From: Saccoglossus kowalevskii
Taxonomy: Eukaryota; Hemichordata; Enteropneusta; Harrimaniidae
DNA length: 38,448 bases
Reading direction: 5' to 3'
Assembly (NCBI RefSeq): GCF_000003605.2
Contig: NW_003156409.1
Coordinates: forward strand, 1 to 38,448
Position 1 is the first letter of the stretch. The number at the start of each line of letters is the position of its first letter. The notes beneath the pieces were generated by a model. The model was not told where the DNA came from, did no database searches, and saw nothing but the letters and a program-made list of their open reading frames with translations. Both the position numbers and the translations under genes were made by a program. This document shows, one piece after another, positions 1-10,620 of this stretch.

Positions 1-1343
1 ACTTTACCTACGTATCAATTTTTTGATTCCTGATCAAGAACAAAGTTTATTTTTGTATTTTTCTACTTGCAAGTACATTGTAATAATGAAATTTGCTAAA
101 ATTAGCTCATTTTGACAAAAAATTGTTTGTCAACCATCAACAATTACATTCTCATCTTTTTTGTTGAAATCTGCCAACTCAATTGCTTTGATACCTAGTA
201 TGTAAGTACCCTGGGTAGACAATGATGTCATTAATTCTCTATTTTTAGCAAATATTTTTGACTTCTTGTTAAAAACTGTTAGCCTGATTGCTTTGATATT
301 TGAGGTGTACATTACTTGACTTAGCTACCACAATGTTCTTGTAGAACAGTGAAGTTATTTCAACCATCAGGTAGCTTGTTTATAAAATAAATTTATCTGG
401 CAGAGGAGACAGTTGTATGTCAATATAGACACATTAATGTTAGAATGTGTATTATAATTGTTTTAAAATAAAAGTATAGCTCAATTTTGTCTTAGGCCCA
501 CTTTACACTTTTATTTCCTTTCCTGTTTCAAACTTATAAATTTTATTAACCATTGTGGGATCATCATTTTTTAGATGTAGGGTAAAATAGACATAAATAC
601 CCATAAAGACTGCTGATCCAACCAGGTGTTAGTAACATGCTCTCAAGTACCTTTCCCTCCAAAACGTTGGCTAGCATTTTTCTTGTCAAATTATAAGGAC
701 ATTGAGAATAATACAGTACCCCGGTACTCGTAGTATTAATTGAGGAACATTTTTTTAATGTAATTTTTAAAACCTCTTTGTTATTATTGCTAATTTTTTG
801 CAAGAATTGTTCCAACTAGAAGTTTAGCTCCTATAAAATGCACAAAATTTAGTTTTGATTTATTGCATTGCTTTCTAGATTTTTACTCTCGCTTTTACCA
901 TGCCTGGTGGCAAGTGCATCGTTAGTTTGTATCCATCCTGAACATAATTTGTTAGTTAATATGTAGATTCTCAACAGACAAGGTTGTTATGCTATGTTTA
1001 TTAGATATTGCACTGTGCACTATATTTTTACTTCATCATATTATTCACATTCATCTTGTTCATTCCTTATTATGCATGTTAGTAAAGTCATCACAACTAG
1101 ATTCATTCTTTTCAGTTTAAGGGTGGTGGTTGTCACAACACATCATGTTTGAATTGTGTTCCACATAATTTATGCACTGAAAGTAAAATTCATTTTTTGT
1201 TTTCATGAAAATCAAACACGTGCTGTACCACGACCACTGCCCTTTCTGTATTGCATGCTTCTTCACTCATATAATTATTTTTATTTTCTTCCTTATTTTC
1301 TTTTTGCACTCCATCTTGTATTGTGATTGTATACATATACTAG
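1..1343. other. Upstream stretch without a supported gene
   Basis: AT-rich sequence in which I see no convincing exon, repeat array or RNA gene. Open frames at 130-312, 564-815 and elsewhere are short, low in complexity and match no family I know. If the candidate exon at 1344-1406 is real, this stretch is intron, and the first exon of the transporter gene lies to the left of the window or is hidden here. The last 80 bases are a pyrimidine-rich run suited to a splice acceptor. Confidence 0.5.
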
Positions 1344-1406
1344 TGTCAATCCAAATTGGATTAGACAAGGAGGATGGAACAGCACAGGAGACTACACCTC
1401 CTAAAG
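1344..1406 (+). CDS. Candidate 5' coding exon of the SLC35A2-type transporter
   Basis: A 63-base open segment follows a long pyrimidine tract and the acceptor ending TACTAG. It ends at the strong donor AAAG|GTAAGT. Both borders are phase 1 and the length is 21 codons, so it fits the phase-1 acceptor of the certain exon at 13309. The encoded stretch includes LDKEDGTAQETTPPK, hydrophilic and acidic as expected for the short cytosolic N-terminal tail of SLC35A proteins. It contains no ATG, so a start would have to lie further upstream. The link rests only on splice signals and phase. The N-terminal tail is not conserved in this family, so homology cannot settle it. Confidence 0.4.
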
Positions 1407-1916
1407 GTAAGTTTTCACAATGCCTTATCTGCATTTAGTAAATCATTCTACTGTTCATAATAATCTTCCCTGCACACATAGATGTAACAGTGAAATGTCA
1501 TTTCTTTTCACCAACTTTAATCTCATTTAATTTGAAAGCAGATGAGCAGGTTATATGGAGTTTATGTTGTTTTCAGCATAGTTAACTTTTCTGGTGTGTT
1601 TATCCTTCTCTCATCAAACTTGTGTATACAACGCAAGTAACTTGCAGCAGTCTGCTATATAAACATGCATGGTTCATTTCATAGTGTTTCCAATCACAAT
1701 TAATCCACATTTTCAAACAGGCATTCTTATTGTTCTATTCTGAGCTGGATAAACATCTCCAGGCTGTATGACAATAATTTAAAATGTATACATGTATACT
1801 ATGAATAACTGTATTATCATTGCCAACTTTAATTTATTGAAATATACAATGTATATTAAAAATATGGCTTAATAATTGTCATGTACTATTAATACCAGAA
1901 CTCCAATTATTAAATT

Positions 1917-2010
1917 AACTAAGGTAGAAGCCTACTTATACTTTTTTACAAAGTTGGTCATAAATCGCGTGACAATGTTAATTGGTTTATTATGTACAAT
2001 CATGAAAGAC
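1917..2010 (+). mobile_element. 5' fragment of the GGTAGAAGC inverted-repeat element
   Basis: The stretch starting AACTAAGGTAGAAGCCTAC matches the left end of the full element at 28772-29302. Matching words follow in the same order: a GCGTGACAATGTT word, then TTTATTATGTACAATCATGAA. Similarity fades after about 2010 and no right end is visible nearby, so this is a truncated or decayed copy. Confidence 0.55.
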
Positions 2011-2358
2011 ACTCAGCAGATTAATACAGCGAAAACTGAACCAGGCTTATATTCTTATACCTGTATATCAATACAACAAATAATTTGTAAACGAGGCCAA
2101 CTCTTTTAGCGATATACTTGCACATTTGTTGCTGGTTGTGTGGATGTTATTTTTAGTGATTATCATGTATGAATGAAGACTTTATAATTTGTAAACATAC
2201 ATGAATTATCTAATGTGAAGGGTGTCAAGACTGAATGATTGCTGTCCTAATCATCATTGCTAGTGATAATGGGTATGTCATGTCAGAGGAATCATTTAGT
2301 AAACATGTGTATGAATGAAATCAGTCTAGTTTGCATAACTATTTTCATATAATACATC

Positions 2359-3690
2359 ATAGTGTTAGAACATTGAATGTATAATGTTAGAAAACTGAAC
2401 AGATAGTGTTAGAACATTGAATGGACAATGTTAGGAAACTGAACAGATAGTGTTAAAACATTGAATGGATAATGTTAGGAAACTGAACAGATAGTGTTAG
2501 AACATTGAATGGACAATGTTAGGAAACTGAACAGATAGTGTTAGAACATTGAATGGACAATGTTAGGAAACTGAACAGATAGTGTTAGAACATTGAATGG
2601 ATAATGTTAGGAAACTGAACAGATAGTGTTAGAACATTGAATGTATAATGTTAGGAAACTGAACAGATAGTGTTAGAACATTGAATGTATAATGTTAGGA
2701 AACTGAACAGATAGTGTTAGAACATTGAATGTATAATGTTAGGAAACTGAACAGATAGTGTTAGAACATTGAATGGATAATGTTAGGAAACTGAACAGAT
2801 AGTGTTAGAACATTGAATGTATAATGTGAGGAAACTGAACAGATAGTGATAGAAAATTGAATGTATAATGTTATGAAACTGAACAGATAGTGTTAGAACA
2901 ATGAATGTATAATGTTAGGAAACTGAATAGATAGTTTTAGAACATTGAATGTATATTATTAGGAAACTGAACAGATAGTGTTAGAACATTGAATGTATAA
3001 TGTTAGGAAACTGAACAGATAGTGTTAGAAAATTGAATGTATAATGTAAGGAAAATGAACAGATAGAGTTCGAACATTGAATGTATAATGTAAGGAAAAT
3101 GAACAGATAGTGTTAGAACATTGAATGTATAATGTTAGGAATCTAAACAGATAGTGTTAGGAAACTGAACAGATAGTTTTAGAACATTGAATGTATAATG
3201 TTAGGAATCTAAACAGATAGTGTTAGAACATTGAATGTATAATGTTAGGAATCTAAACAGATAGTGTTAGGAAACTGAACAGATAGTGTTAGAACATTGA
3301 ATGTATAATGTTAGGAATCTAAACAGATAGTGTTAGAACATTGAATGGATAATGTTAAGAATCTAAACAGATAGTGTTAGGAAACTGAACAGATAGTTTT
3401 AGAACATTGAATGTATAATGTTAGGAAACTGAACAGATAGTGTTAGAACATTGAATGTATAATGTTAGGAATCTAAACAGATAGTGCTGGAACATTGAAT
3501 GAATAATGTTAGGAAACTGAACAGATAGTGTTAGGACACTGCATGATTGGTGTTGGAACCTTTAATGGGTAATGTTAGAACACTGAACAGATAGTGTAAA
3601 GATACTGAACAGATAGTTTTAGGATACTGATTTGCTAGTGTTACATATAAGACACTGAACCAATGGTACCGGTGTAGGACACTGAATGAA
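2359..3690. repeat. 44-bp minisatellite made of two 22-bp half units
   Basis: About 30 tandem copies of a 44-bp unit. Each unit is two related 22-mers, one like GATAGTGTTAGAACATTGAA and the other like GATAATGTTAGGAAACTGAA. The centre (2400-2820) is nearly uniform. The right part is more diverged and in places skips a half unit, for example around 3150-3175 and 3255-3285. It lies in the long first intron proposed for the SLC35A2-type gene. Confidence 0.95.
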
Positions 3691-4130
3691 CTGGACTGTA
3701 AAACATGTATACCATACTATCGGTATATGACATATTGTTTAACTTGTCAATACAGTATAACAAAATGTTTTATCAGCTTGGAGACTTGACAATTTGCCCT
3801 TTTATATTTACATATATTAAACAAATAATGTACCAGTATAACATAATGGTAGGTATGTAAACATAGTGTAAATTTAAAACAATGGAATTTGACTGAAAAT
3901 CTGGTTTGGTATTTTTTATTTTGAGTTCTGTGTACTTATAGGTGTTATATGTGCTATAAAATACTTTCACTGTTGACATAATGGTGCCATATGCATTGGC
4001 ATTCTTGTAATATTTTTTTTATTTGACAGAAATGTCTACATGTTTTTGAAAAGATACAAAGTGGGACACTGATCTGAATACAATGTATATAAAATACTTA
4101 ATACAGAAATTGCTGTATGTTTTTCATGTT
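3691..4130. other. Intronic spacer, no gene seen
   Basis: AT-rich spacer between two minisatellites. It holds an ACTGTAAAACATG word near 3694 that resembles the end of the inverted-repeat family found at 22728 and 26262, but no matching second end. No exon is supported. Confidence 0.5.
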
Positions 4131-4677
4131 TATGTCACATGAAAAGGTTATGGCATACTAGTACATGTATATTTATGTCAGGGCAATAGCATGTACTTTT
4201 ATGTCACATGCTAAGGCAATTAGCATGCATGTACATTTATTTCACATGCTAAGGCAATAGCATACATGTACATTTATGTCACATGTCAGGGCAATAGCAT
4301 ACATGTACATTTATGTCACATGCCAAGGCAATAGCATACATGTACATTTATTTCACATGACAGGGCAATACCATACATGTACATTTATTTAACATGACAG
4401 TGCAATAGCATACATGTACATTTATTTAACATGACAGTGCAATAGCATACATGTACATTTATTTAAAATGACAGTGCAATAGCATACATGTACATTTATT
4501 TAACATGACAGTGCAATAGTATACATGTACATTTATTTAACATGACAGTGCAATAGCATACATGTACATTTATTTAACATGACAGTGCAATAGCATACAT
4601 GTACATTTATTTCACATGACAGGGCAATAGTATACATGTACATTTATTTCACATGACAGGGCAATAGTATACATGTC

Positions 4678-4853
4678 AGGGTTTGCACTAGTGTCTCGAC
4701 AAGACGAGTCCCACTTACAAAATTTTAAGAAATTGAAATTTGACCCTGGATAACTTTATTAGAGATTGGACCCCAGCATGCCTGAAAAACTGGGTCCCTC
4801 TTCAATAATTGGAGTCCGGGAAGCAAAATATGGGGTTAACGCAATCTCTGCAT
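4678..4853. repeat. Unique insert in the 37-bp array, copy 1
   Basis: About 175 bp of non-repeat sequence from GGGTTTGCACTAGTG to TAACGCAATCTCTGC. It contains short self-complementary words (CTCG..CGAG near 4697 and GGACCCC..GGGTCC near 4769-4797). No terminal inverted repeat and no coding potential are visible. The copy at 5375-5550 is identical by eye. Confidence 0.9.
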
Positions 4854-5374
4854 GTACATTTATTTAACATGACAGGGCAATAGTATACATGTACATTTAT
4901 TTAACATGACAGTGCAATAGTATACATGTACATTTATTTAACATGACAGTGCAATAGTATACATGTACATTTATTTAACATGACAGTGCAATAGCATACA
5001 TGTACATTTATTTAACATGACAGTGCAATAGTATACATGTACATTTATTTAACATGACAGGGCAATAGTATACATGTACATTTATTTAACATGACAGTGC
5101 AATAGCATACATGTACATTTATTTAACATGACAGTGCAATAGTATACATGTACATTTATTTAACATGACAGTGCAATAGTATACATGTACATTTATTTAA
5201 CATGACAGTGCAATAGCATACATGTACATTTATTTAACATGACAGTGCAATAGTATACATGTACATTTATTTAACATGACAGTGCAATAGCATACATGTA
5301 CATTTATTTCACATGACAGGGCAATAGTATACATGTACATTTATTTCACATGACAGGGCAATAGTATACATGTC

Positions 5375-5550
5375 AGGGTTTGCACTAGTGTCTCGACAAG
5401 ACGAGTCCCACTTACAAAATTTTAAGAAATTGAAATTTGACCCTGGATAACTTTATTAGAGATTGGACCCCAGCATGCCTGAAAAACTGGGTCCCTCTTC
5501 AATAATTGGAGTCCGGGAAGCAAAATATGGGGTTAACGCAATCTCTGCAT
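5375..5550. repeat. Unique insert in the 37-bp array, copy 2
   Basis: Second copy of the insert, 697 bp downstream of the first and identical by eye, including the flanking 37-bp units. This points to duplication of a block of insert plus about 14 repeat units rather than two independent insertions. Confidence 0.9.
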
Positions 5551-6449
5551 GTACATTTATTTAACATGACAGGGCAATAGTATACATGTACATTTATTTA
5601 ACATGACAGTGCAATAGTATACATGTACATTTATTTAACATGACAGTGCAATAGTATACATGTACATTTATTTAACATGACAGTGCAATAGCATACATGT
5701 ACATTTATTTAACATGCCAAGTCAATAGCATGCATATATACATTTATTTCACATGCCAAGTCAATAGCATACATGTATACATTTATTTCACATGCCAAGT
5801 CAATAGCATACATGTACGTTTATTTCACATGCCAAGCCAATAGCATTCATGTACGTTTATTTCACATGTCAGGGCAATAGCATACATGTACATTTATGTC
5901 ACATGTCAGGGCAATAGCACGCATGTACATTTATGTCACATGTCAGGGCAATATCACGCATGTATGTACATTTATGTCAGGGCAATAGCATGTATGTACG
6001 TACATTTATGTCAGGGCAATAGTATACATGTACATTTATGTTACATGTCAGGGCAATAGCATACATGTACATATATGTCACATGTCAGGGCAATAGCACG
6101 CATGTACATTTATGAAAGGGCAATAGTATACATGTACATTTATGACAGGGCAATAGTATACATGTACATTTATGTTACATGTCAGGGCAATAGCAAGCAT
6201 GCACATTTATATCACATGACGGGGCCACTGCATTGTATGCATAATGCTGTTTCACAATATATTCAAAACATATTCAGTAGCATCTGTTGTGAATCTTTGA
6301 TAGATACCAGATCTGCAAAGTAATTCTTTTGACTGTCAGAAGTACAAAATATGAAGTTTGCTTTTGATGTGCACATCTAAGGCCACCATTCAGTGCGTGC
6401 ACATACACAGTGATTTACGACACAAATGCTTTAAGTTACAGTTTGAACT

Positions 6450-6661
6450 TACTGTAAAGGGGGTAATTATTCACTGGGTTTTAATTTAGCTTATTTCGCT
6501 GACTGGAAAATTGCGCTAAATTAAAACACAGTGAATATGTAAAATTTAGCATAGAACACATTATCTAAATGACGAAACCGTGAATTTAAAACCCACTGAA
6601 TATGCCTGAAATGGTAAATCAGTGAAATTTAAACCCCGTGAAAATTAGTCATTTTACAGTA
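6450..6661. mobile_element. Small inverted-repeat element (MITE-like) with TACTGTAAA ends
   Basis: About 212 bp bounded by TACTGTAAA on the left and TTTACAGTA on the right. Inside are partly complementary words built on CACTGGGTTTTAATTT and its reverse (AAATTTAAACCCCGTGAAAA). It has no open frame. Its ends and size match the elements at 22728-22938 and 26262-26472, although the interior differs. The family assignment is inferred from the ends. Confidence 0.6.
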
Positions 6662-7140
6662 CTTTATTGAGATATACAGGTAGAAGCAGCGTGACTACTA
6701 TAAGGTAGAAAAACAGTGTGACTGTAGCTCTTGCGACTAAAAAGAAATCAATTAGCTATGAGGTAGAAACAACAAGCACTGTAACTACAATGATATGAAC
6801 ATGTATTAGTCTGCTGAACTACTCCCAAAGTGACCTCTCTCTTGGAATAGATAATGTGTGGCAGATAGTATAATTGTATAACACTTTGAGTCCACGTAAT
6901 GACCAATCATGTCATTGAACATGATATGGTATATTATAAAATAATATATTGTTAATACCAATTATTATTATTATCATTAATGTTGGGTGCTTATCTTATT
7001 TCAAATTAAACACAAATTAAAATTAATAACTAATTATGATAATTAACTTATAATGCATATAAATTGTTCTTACATTGTGACGTTGCTCATTAGTGACCTA
7101 TCTGAGTATTTAACCTATTATTGAATTACTGAGATGCATA

Positions 7141-7571
7141 TTTAAAGTAGAAGCTTACTCGTCATTTTTGAGAAAGTTGTAATAAATCACATGACAATGT
7201 TCATTGGCATCATTAAATAACATTTTATTATGTGTTACAGCAGTGTACTTTGAGAAATTTGTCTTAATATTTGTCAGAACACAATGTTAGAGAAAAATTG
7301 CATCATTCACAATATTTGATATTTCAGTCTATGCAATAAACCTACAATCTGAGATGCAGCGTAATATACATTGTGTTTACATCTGCCATGGGATGCTGAC
7401 ATACTGACAAAATGGCTGCTATCCATTAAAATACAACCATGATTTTCTTGAAAGTAAGGCTGGTGACCCATAACTTTTTTTAAGTCAATATTCTTGTATT
7501 GCTCGGAAGTATAATTATTGCAATATGAGAATATTCCTGGTATTTACATTTAAGAATATGCTTCTACCTTA
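7141..7571 (+). mobile_element. GGTAGAAGC inverted-repeat element, second copy
   Basis: It begins TTTAAAGTAGAAGCTTACTC and ends ATATGCTTCTACCTTAC, imperfect terminal inverted repeats. The interior follows the 28772-29302 copy in order: a CATGACAATGTTCATT word, a TTATTATGTGTTACAG word, AAAATACAACCAT and AAGGCTGGTGACCC near the right end. It has no transposase frame, so it is a non-autonomous element. It is clearly diverged from the other copy and therefore not recent. Confidence 0.7.
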
Positions 7572-8164
7572 CCATTTCGGCCCAACAATTTTATGTATTT
7601 TTCTATCAATTTCTTTTTTTTCAATTTTGTCATGTCCTATTAAAAATCTTTGTAAATATATGGGTAAAATTATGTTGGTGTATTTTGTTGAAGGTTTAGT
7701 AATTCATCCAGTCAAAAAATATAAAATGTACATTAATGTTGGTTCACATAGACAGCTATTGGAGAGTATAGTGCATTTGCTCTCTTAGAATCGCATATTA
7801 GAAGCACATATAAACCACAAATTGCATTTACTGTATACTAGATCATGGAAATAAATCTTATTTTGACTATAAACTTATCTCTGTCATTTACACAAGCATA
7901 TTCACTTCTAAGAGCAAATATATGGTGAGGTTTTTGTATTTTCACAGCAAGTGTTGAAGAACACTGGTTGAAGCATTTGCAATGTACATGTACATGAATG
8001 TGAATGTTGCCCTTTCCCCTTTCCCATTTTCCATGTAATGTTTTTGTTAGTTAATTTGCTAAACTTGTAAAACCTACAATGTATAGTTCCTGTCAAGAAC
8101 AAACCTTGATTTTTCAAAGAATAGTCTCCCTATACAAAAGAGTTTCAGTATTAAATATGTATAT
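7572..8164. other. Intronic spacer, no gene seen
   Basis: AT-rich sequence without a supported exon, array or RNA gene. The open frames here (7525-7788 +, 7908-8117 -) are short, and the first overlaps the end of a transposon copy. Confidence 0.5.
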
Positions 8165-8632
8165 CAGTCTGAGGGAGTCACAGTGAATTTCAGTGGGTTC
8201 CTAGGAAGTCACAGTGACTTTCACTGGGTTCCTAGGGTGTCACAGTGACTTTCACTGAGTTCCTAGGGTGTCACAATGACTTTCACTGAGTTCCTAGGGT
8301 GTCACAATGAATTTCACAGGGTTCCTAGGGTGTCAAAGTGAATTTCACAGGGTTCCTAGGGTGTCACCGTGAATTTCACAGGGTTCCTAGGATGTCAGTG
8401 AATTTCACATGGTTCCTAGGGTGTCAGAATGAATTTTGCTGGGTTTCTATTGTGTCAGAGTGAATTGGTCTGAGTTCCTAGGGTGTCAGAGTGAATTTCA
8501 CTGGTTTACTAGGGTGTCACAGTGAATTTTAACTGGGTTCCTTGGGTGTCAGTGAATTTCGCTGGGTTCCTAGGGTGTCACAGTGAATTTTAACTGGGTC
8601 CCAGGACTTCCTGGGGTGTCACAGTGAATTTC
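8165..8632. repeat. About 31-bp degenerate minisatellite
   Basis: Roughly fifteen imperfect copies of a unit with the words GGGTGTCACAGTGAATTTCA and CTGGGTTCCTA. Unit length varies from about 27 to 36 bp and many point changes separate neighbours, so the array is older than the one at 8925-9715. It ends just before the candidate microexon at 8742. Confidence 0.92.
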
Positions 8633-8741
8633 CACTTATTTGATAATGAAATGGTCCCTCTGTGGCTCATTGTCAACCTTGCAGTACCATCTGTGGAGGC
8701 TATACATACACCATACTTTTTTCTCTTCTCATTTTGTACAG

Positions 8742-8777
8742 AAATGGCATTTCAAGAAAGAGTGCAGGATGTAGAAG
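8742..8777 (+). CDS. Candidate 36-base microexon of the SLC35A2-type transporter
   Basis: An excellent pyrimidine tract and acceptor (CTCTTCTCATTTTGTACAG) precede 36 open bases encoding MAFQERVQDVEG. The segment ends at GAAG|GTTGGT, a moderate donor. Both borders are phase 1. It can therefore be spliced between 1344-1406 and 13309-13649 without shifting frame, or, since it holds an in-frame ATG, start an alternative N-terminus. The product would be a charged cytosolic tail just before the first membrane segment. Support is splice signals and phase only; transcript reads would decide. Confidence 0.35.
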
Positions 8778-8924
8778 GTTGGTGTAGAAATGCATTGATA
8801 ATGACATACATTGTGCATTTTGATAAATGTTCTACAATAACTGCAACCAAAGCAAAAATACAAATGTAGTAAATACATACCTGAATGTAAATGGGATCTA
8901 TTGTGGGTACTTAAACAACCCAAA

Positions 8925-9715
8925 GGGTGTGGTACAAAATAAACTAACATGAAGGGGTGTGGTGCAATGTAAACCACCATGGAGGGGTGTATGTGGTACA
9001 AATTAAACCAGGATGGAGGGGTATATGTGGTACATAGTAAACCAGGATGGAGGGGTATATGTGGTACATAGTAAACCAGGATGGAGGGGTATATGTGGTA
9101 CAAAGTAAACCAGGATGGAGGGGTGTATGTGGTACAAATTAAACCAGCATGAAGGGGTGTATGTGGTACAAAGTAAACCAGCATGGAGAGGTGTATGTGG
9201 TACAAATTAAACCAGGATGGAGGGGTGTATGTGGTACAAAGTAAACCAGGATGGAGGGGTGTATGTGATACAAAGTAAACCAGAATGGAGGGGTGTATGT
9301 GGTACAAATCAAACCAGAAGGGAAGGGTGTATGTGGTACAAAGTAAACCAGGATGGAGGGGTATATGTGGTACATAGTAAACCAGGATTGGGGGGGGTGT
9401 ATGTGGTACAAATTAAACCAGAAGGGAAGGGTATATGTGGTACAAAGTAAACCAGGATGGAGGGGTATATGTGGTACATAGTAAACCAGGATTGGGGGGG
9501 GGTGTATGTGGTACAAATTAAACCAGAAGGGAAGGGTATATGTGGTACAAAGTAAACCAGGATGGAGGGGTGTATATGGTACAAATTAAACCAGGATGGA
9601 GGGGTGTATGTGGTACAAATTAAACCAGGATGGAAGGGTGTATGTGGTACAAATTAAACCAGCATGGAAGGGTGTATGTGGTACAAATTAAACCAGCATG
9701 GAAGGGTGTATGTGA
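8925..9715. repeat. 34-bp minisatellite
   Basis: About 22 copies of a 34-bp unit with the words AAACCAGGATGGAGGGG and TATGTGGTACAAA. Some units have G-runs of 7-8 bases (GATTGGGGGGGG). Groups of two or three units recur as blocks (for example 9300-9410 and 9410-9530), showing local higher-order duplication. Because the unit lacks stops on the - strand and its length is not a multiple of three, several long - strand frames run through it. They are artefacts of the repeat. Confidence 0.95.
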
Positions 9716-10150
9716 ATTCTTGTTGAAAACAACAAGTCCCATTGCATTGATACTATGCATATTGTTCATTTTCTAATGATGTCTTCAGTTCTTTAATTGA
9801 AATGTGCATTGCTAACAGTGGAGCTATCTCAGCCGAGAAGCTGCTTGTTCAAACTTGGTATGAATCACACATGAAAGGTTACTGATGTACTGGTATTTTT
9901 TTCATTGTATAATTGACACAAAAACTGAGCTGGGTCACTATGTCATTGACAGTGACATGCTGGTACATGGTATATGTGAAATAAAAACGCTGTCACAAAA
10001 TAATCCTATTATTTAATTATTTTTTGTTTTTAAGCATTTAAGACTATTATCATTTTTGTACTCATTTTTTGAAATACAGTACAGCACCTAAATAAACTGA
10101 TCTGGAAAATTGTCATCTCTCCCTTTTAATCTCTCTTGCAACAATAGTGG
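9716..10150. other. Intronic spacer, no gene seen
   Basis: AT-rich spacer between the 34-bp array and the next inverted-repeat element. It contains a small perfect inverted word, TGTCATTGACAGTGACA, near 9941. No exon is supported. Confidence 0.5.
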
Positions 10151-10620
10151 CGTTCACATTAGAGATCTCGGCATGTGCTGAAACGTGTGTGTAAATGGTC
10201 AGGTCGAGCTGGCACGTGCCAAAAAAAACTCCCGATAGATGCTTGGGACCGAAATTCGTCACATGCCGAGATTTGCTGCCTGAATGCTCGGCATGAACCA
10301 AAATCATGCCCTCGTTGGTGAGTTTAAGAGAACATATACTCATTCATACTAGTATGACATGAGGATGAAGGGAAGTGCATCTAAATATGGTCAGATGCTG
10401 TAGTAATAAATAAAAAAAAAACGTCTTCAACGACGCATATTTATGTGCTGCTGCAACCAGTTATTTCTTGAAATGTTACATCGATGTGAAAAAATAATTG
10501 TTTTTCAAATCTTTGCCGTGCATGATGTATGGGTGACGTCTAACATGAATTGCTGTATTCTCTCTCCAAACATGAAGTATTACAAATTTTGGCACGTACT
10601 GAGATCCTGTAATGTGAACG
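10151..10620. mobile_element. Inverted-repeat element with CGTTCACATTA ends
   Basis: The left end CGTTCACATTAGAGATCTC pairs with the right end GAGATCCTGTAATGTGAACG. Further inside, ACGTGCC near 10213 pairs with GGCACGT near 10591. The interior repeats the word CTCGGCATG in both orientations (10168, 10262, 10289). It is CpG-richer than its surroundings. The overlapping open frames (10443-10745 +, 10540-10734 -) show no known domain, so I treat the 470 bp as a non-autonomous DNA element. Confidence 0.5.

Larger units (their letters stand above)
4131..6228. repeat. 37-bp minisatellite with a duplicated internal insert
   Basis: More than 40 copies of a 37-bp unit whose parts read TACATGTACATTTATTT, then AACATGACAGTGCAATAG. 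Copies in the middle are almost identical; those at both edges are degenerate and vary in length. Two identical non-repeat inserts of about 175 bp interrupt it (4678-4853 and 5375-5550), exactly 697 bp apart. The array is intronic in the proposed SLC35A2-type gene. Confidence 0.95.

Noticed and set aside
900-960. ATG in ACCATGCCTGGTGGCAAG, a possible first exon of the transporter
   Set aside because: The context looks good, but the only phase-1 donor (GTGGCA) is poor and the frame stops soon.
2359-6228. CRISPR array
   Set aside because: The units are contiguous without unique spacers, and the context is an animal intron.
8729-9584. Long - strand open frames with YHIHPSILVYFVPH-like repeats
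   Set aside because: They are translations of the 34-bp minisatellite, open in several frames at once, with no start context or splice support.
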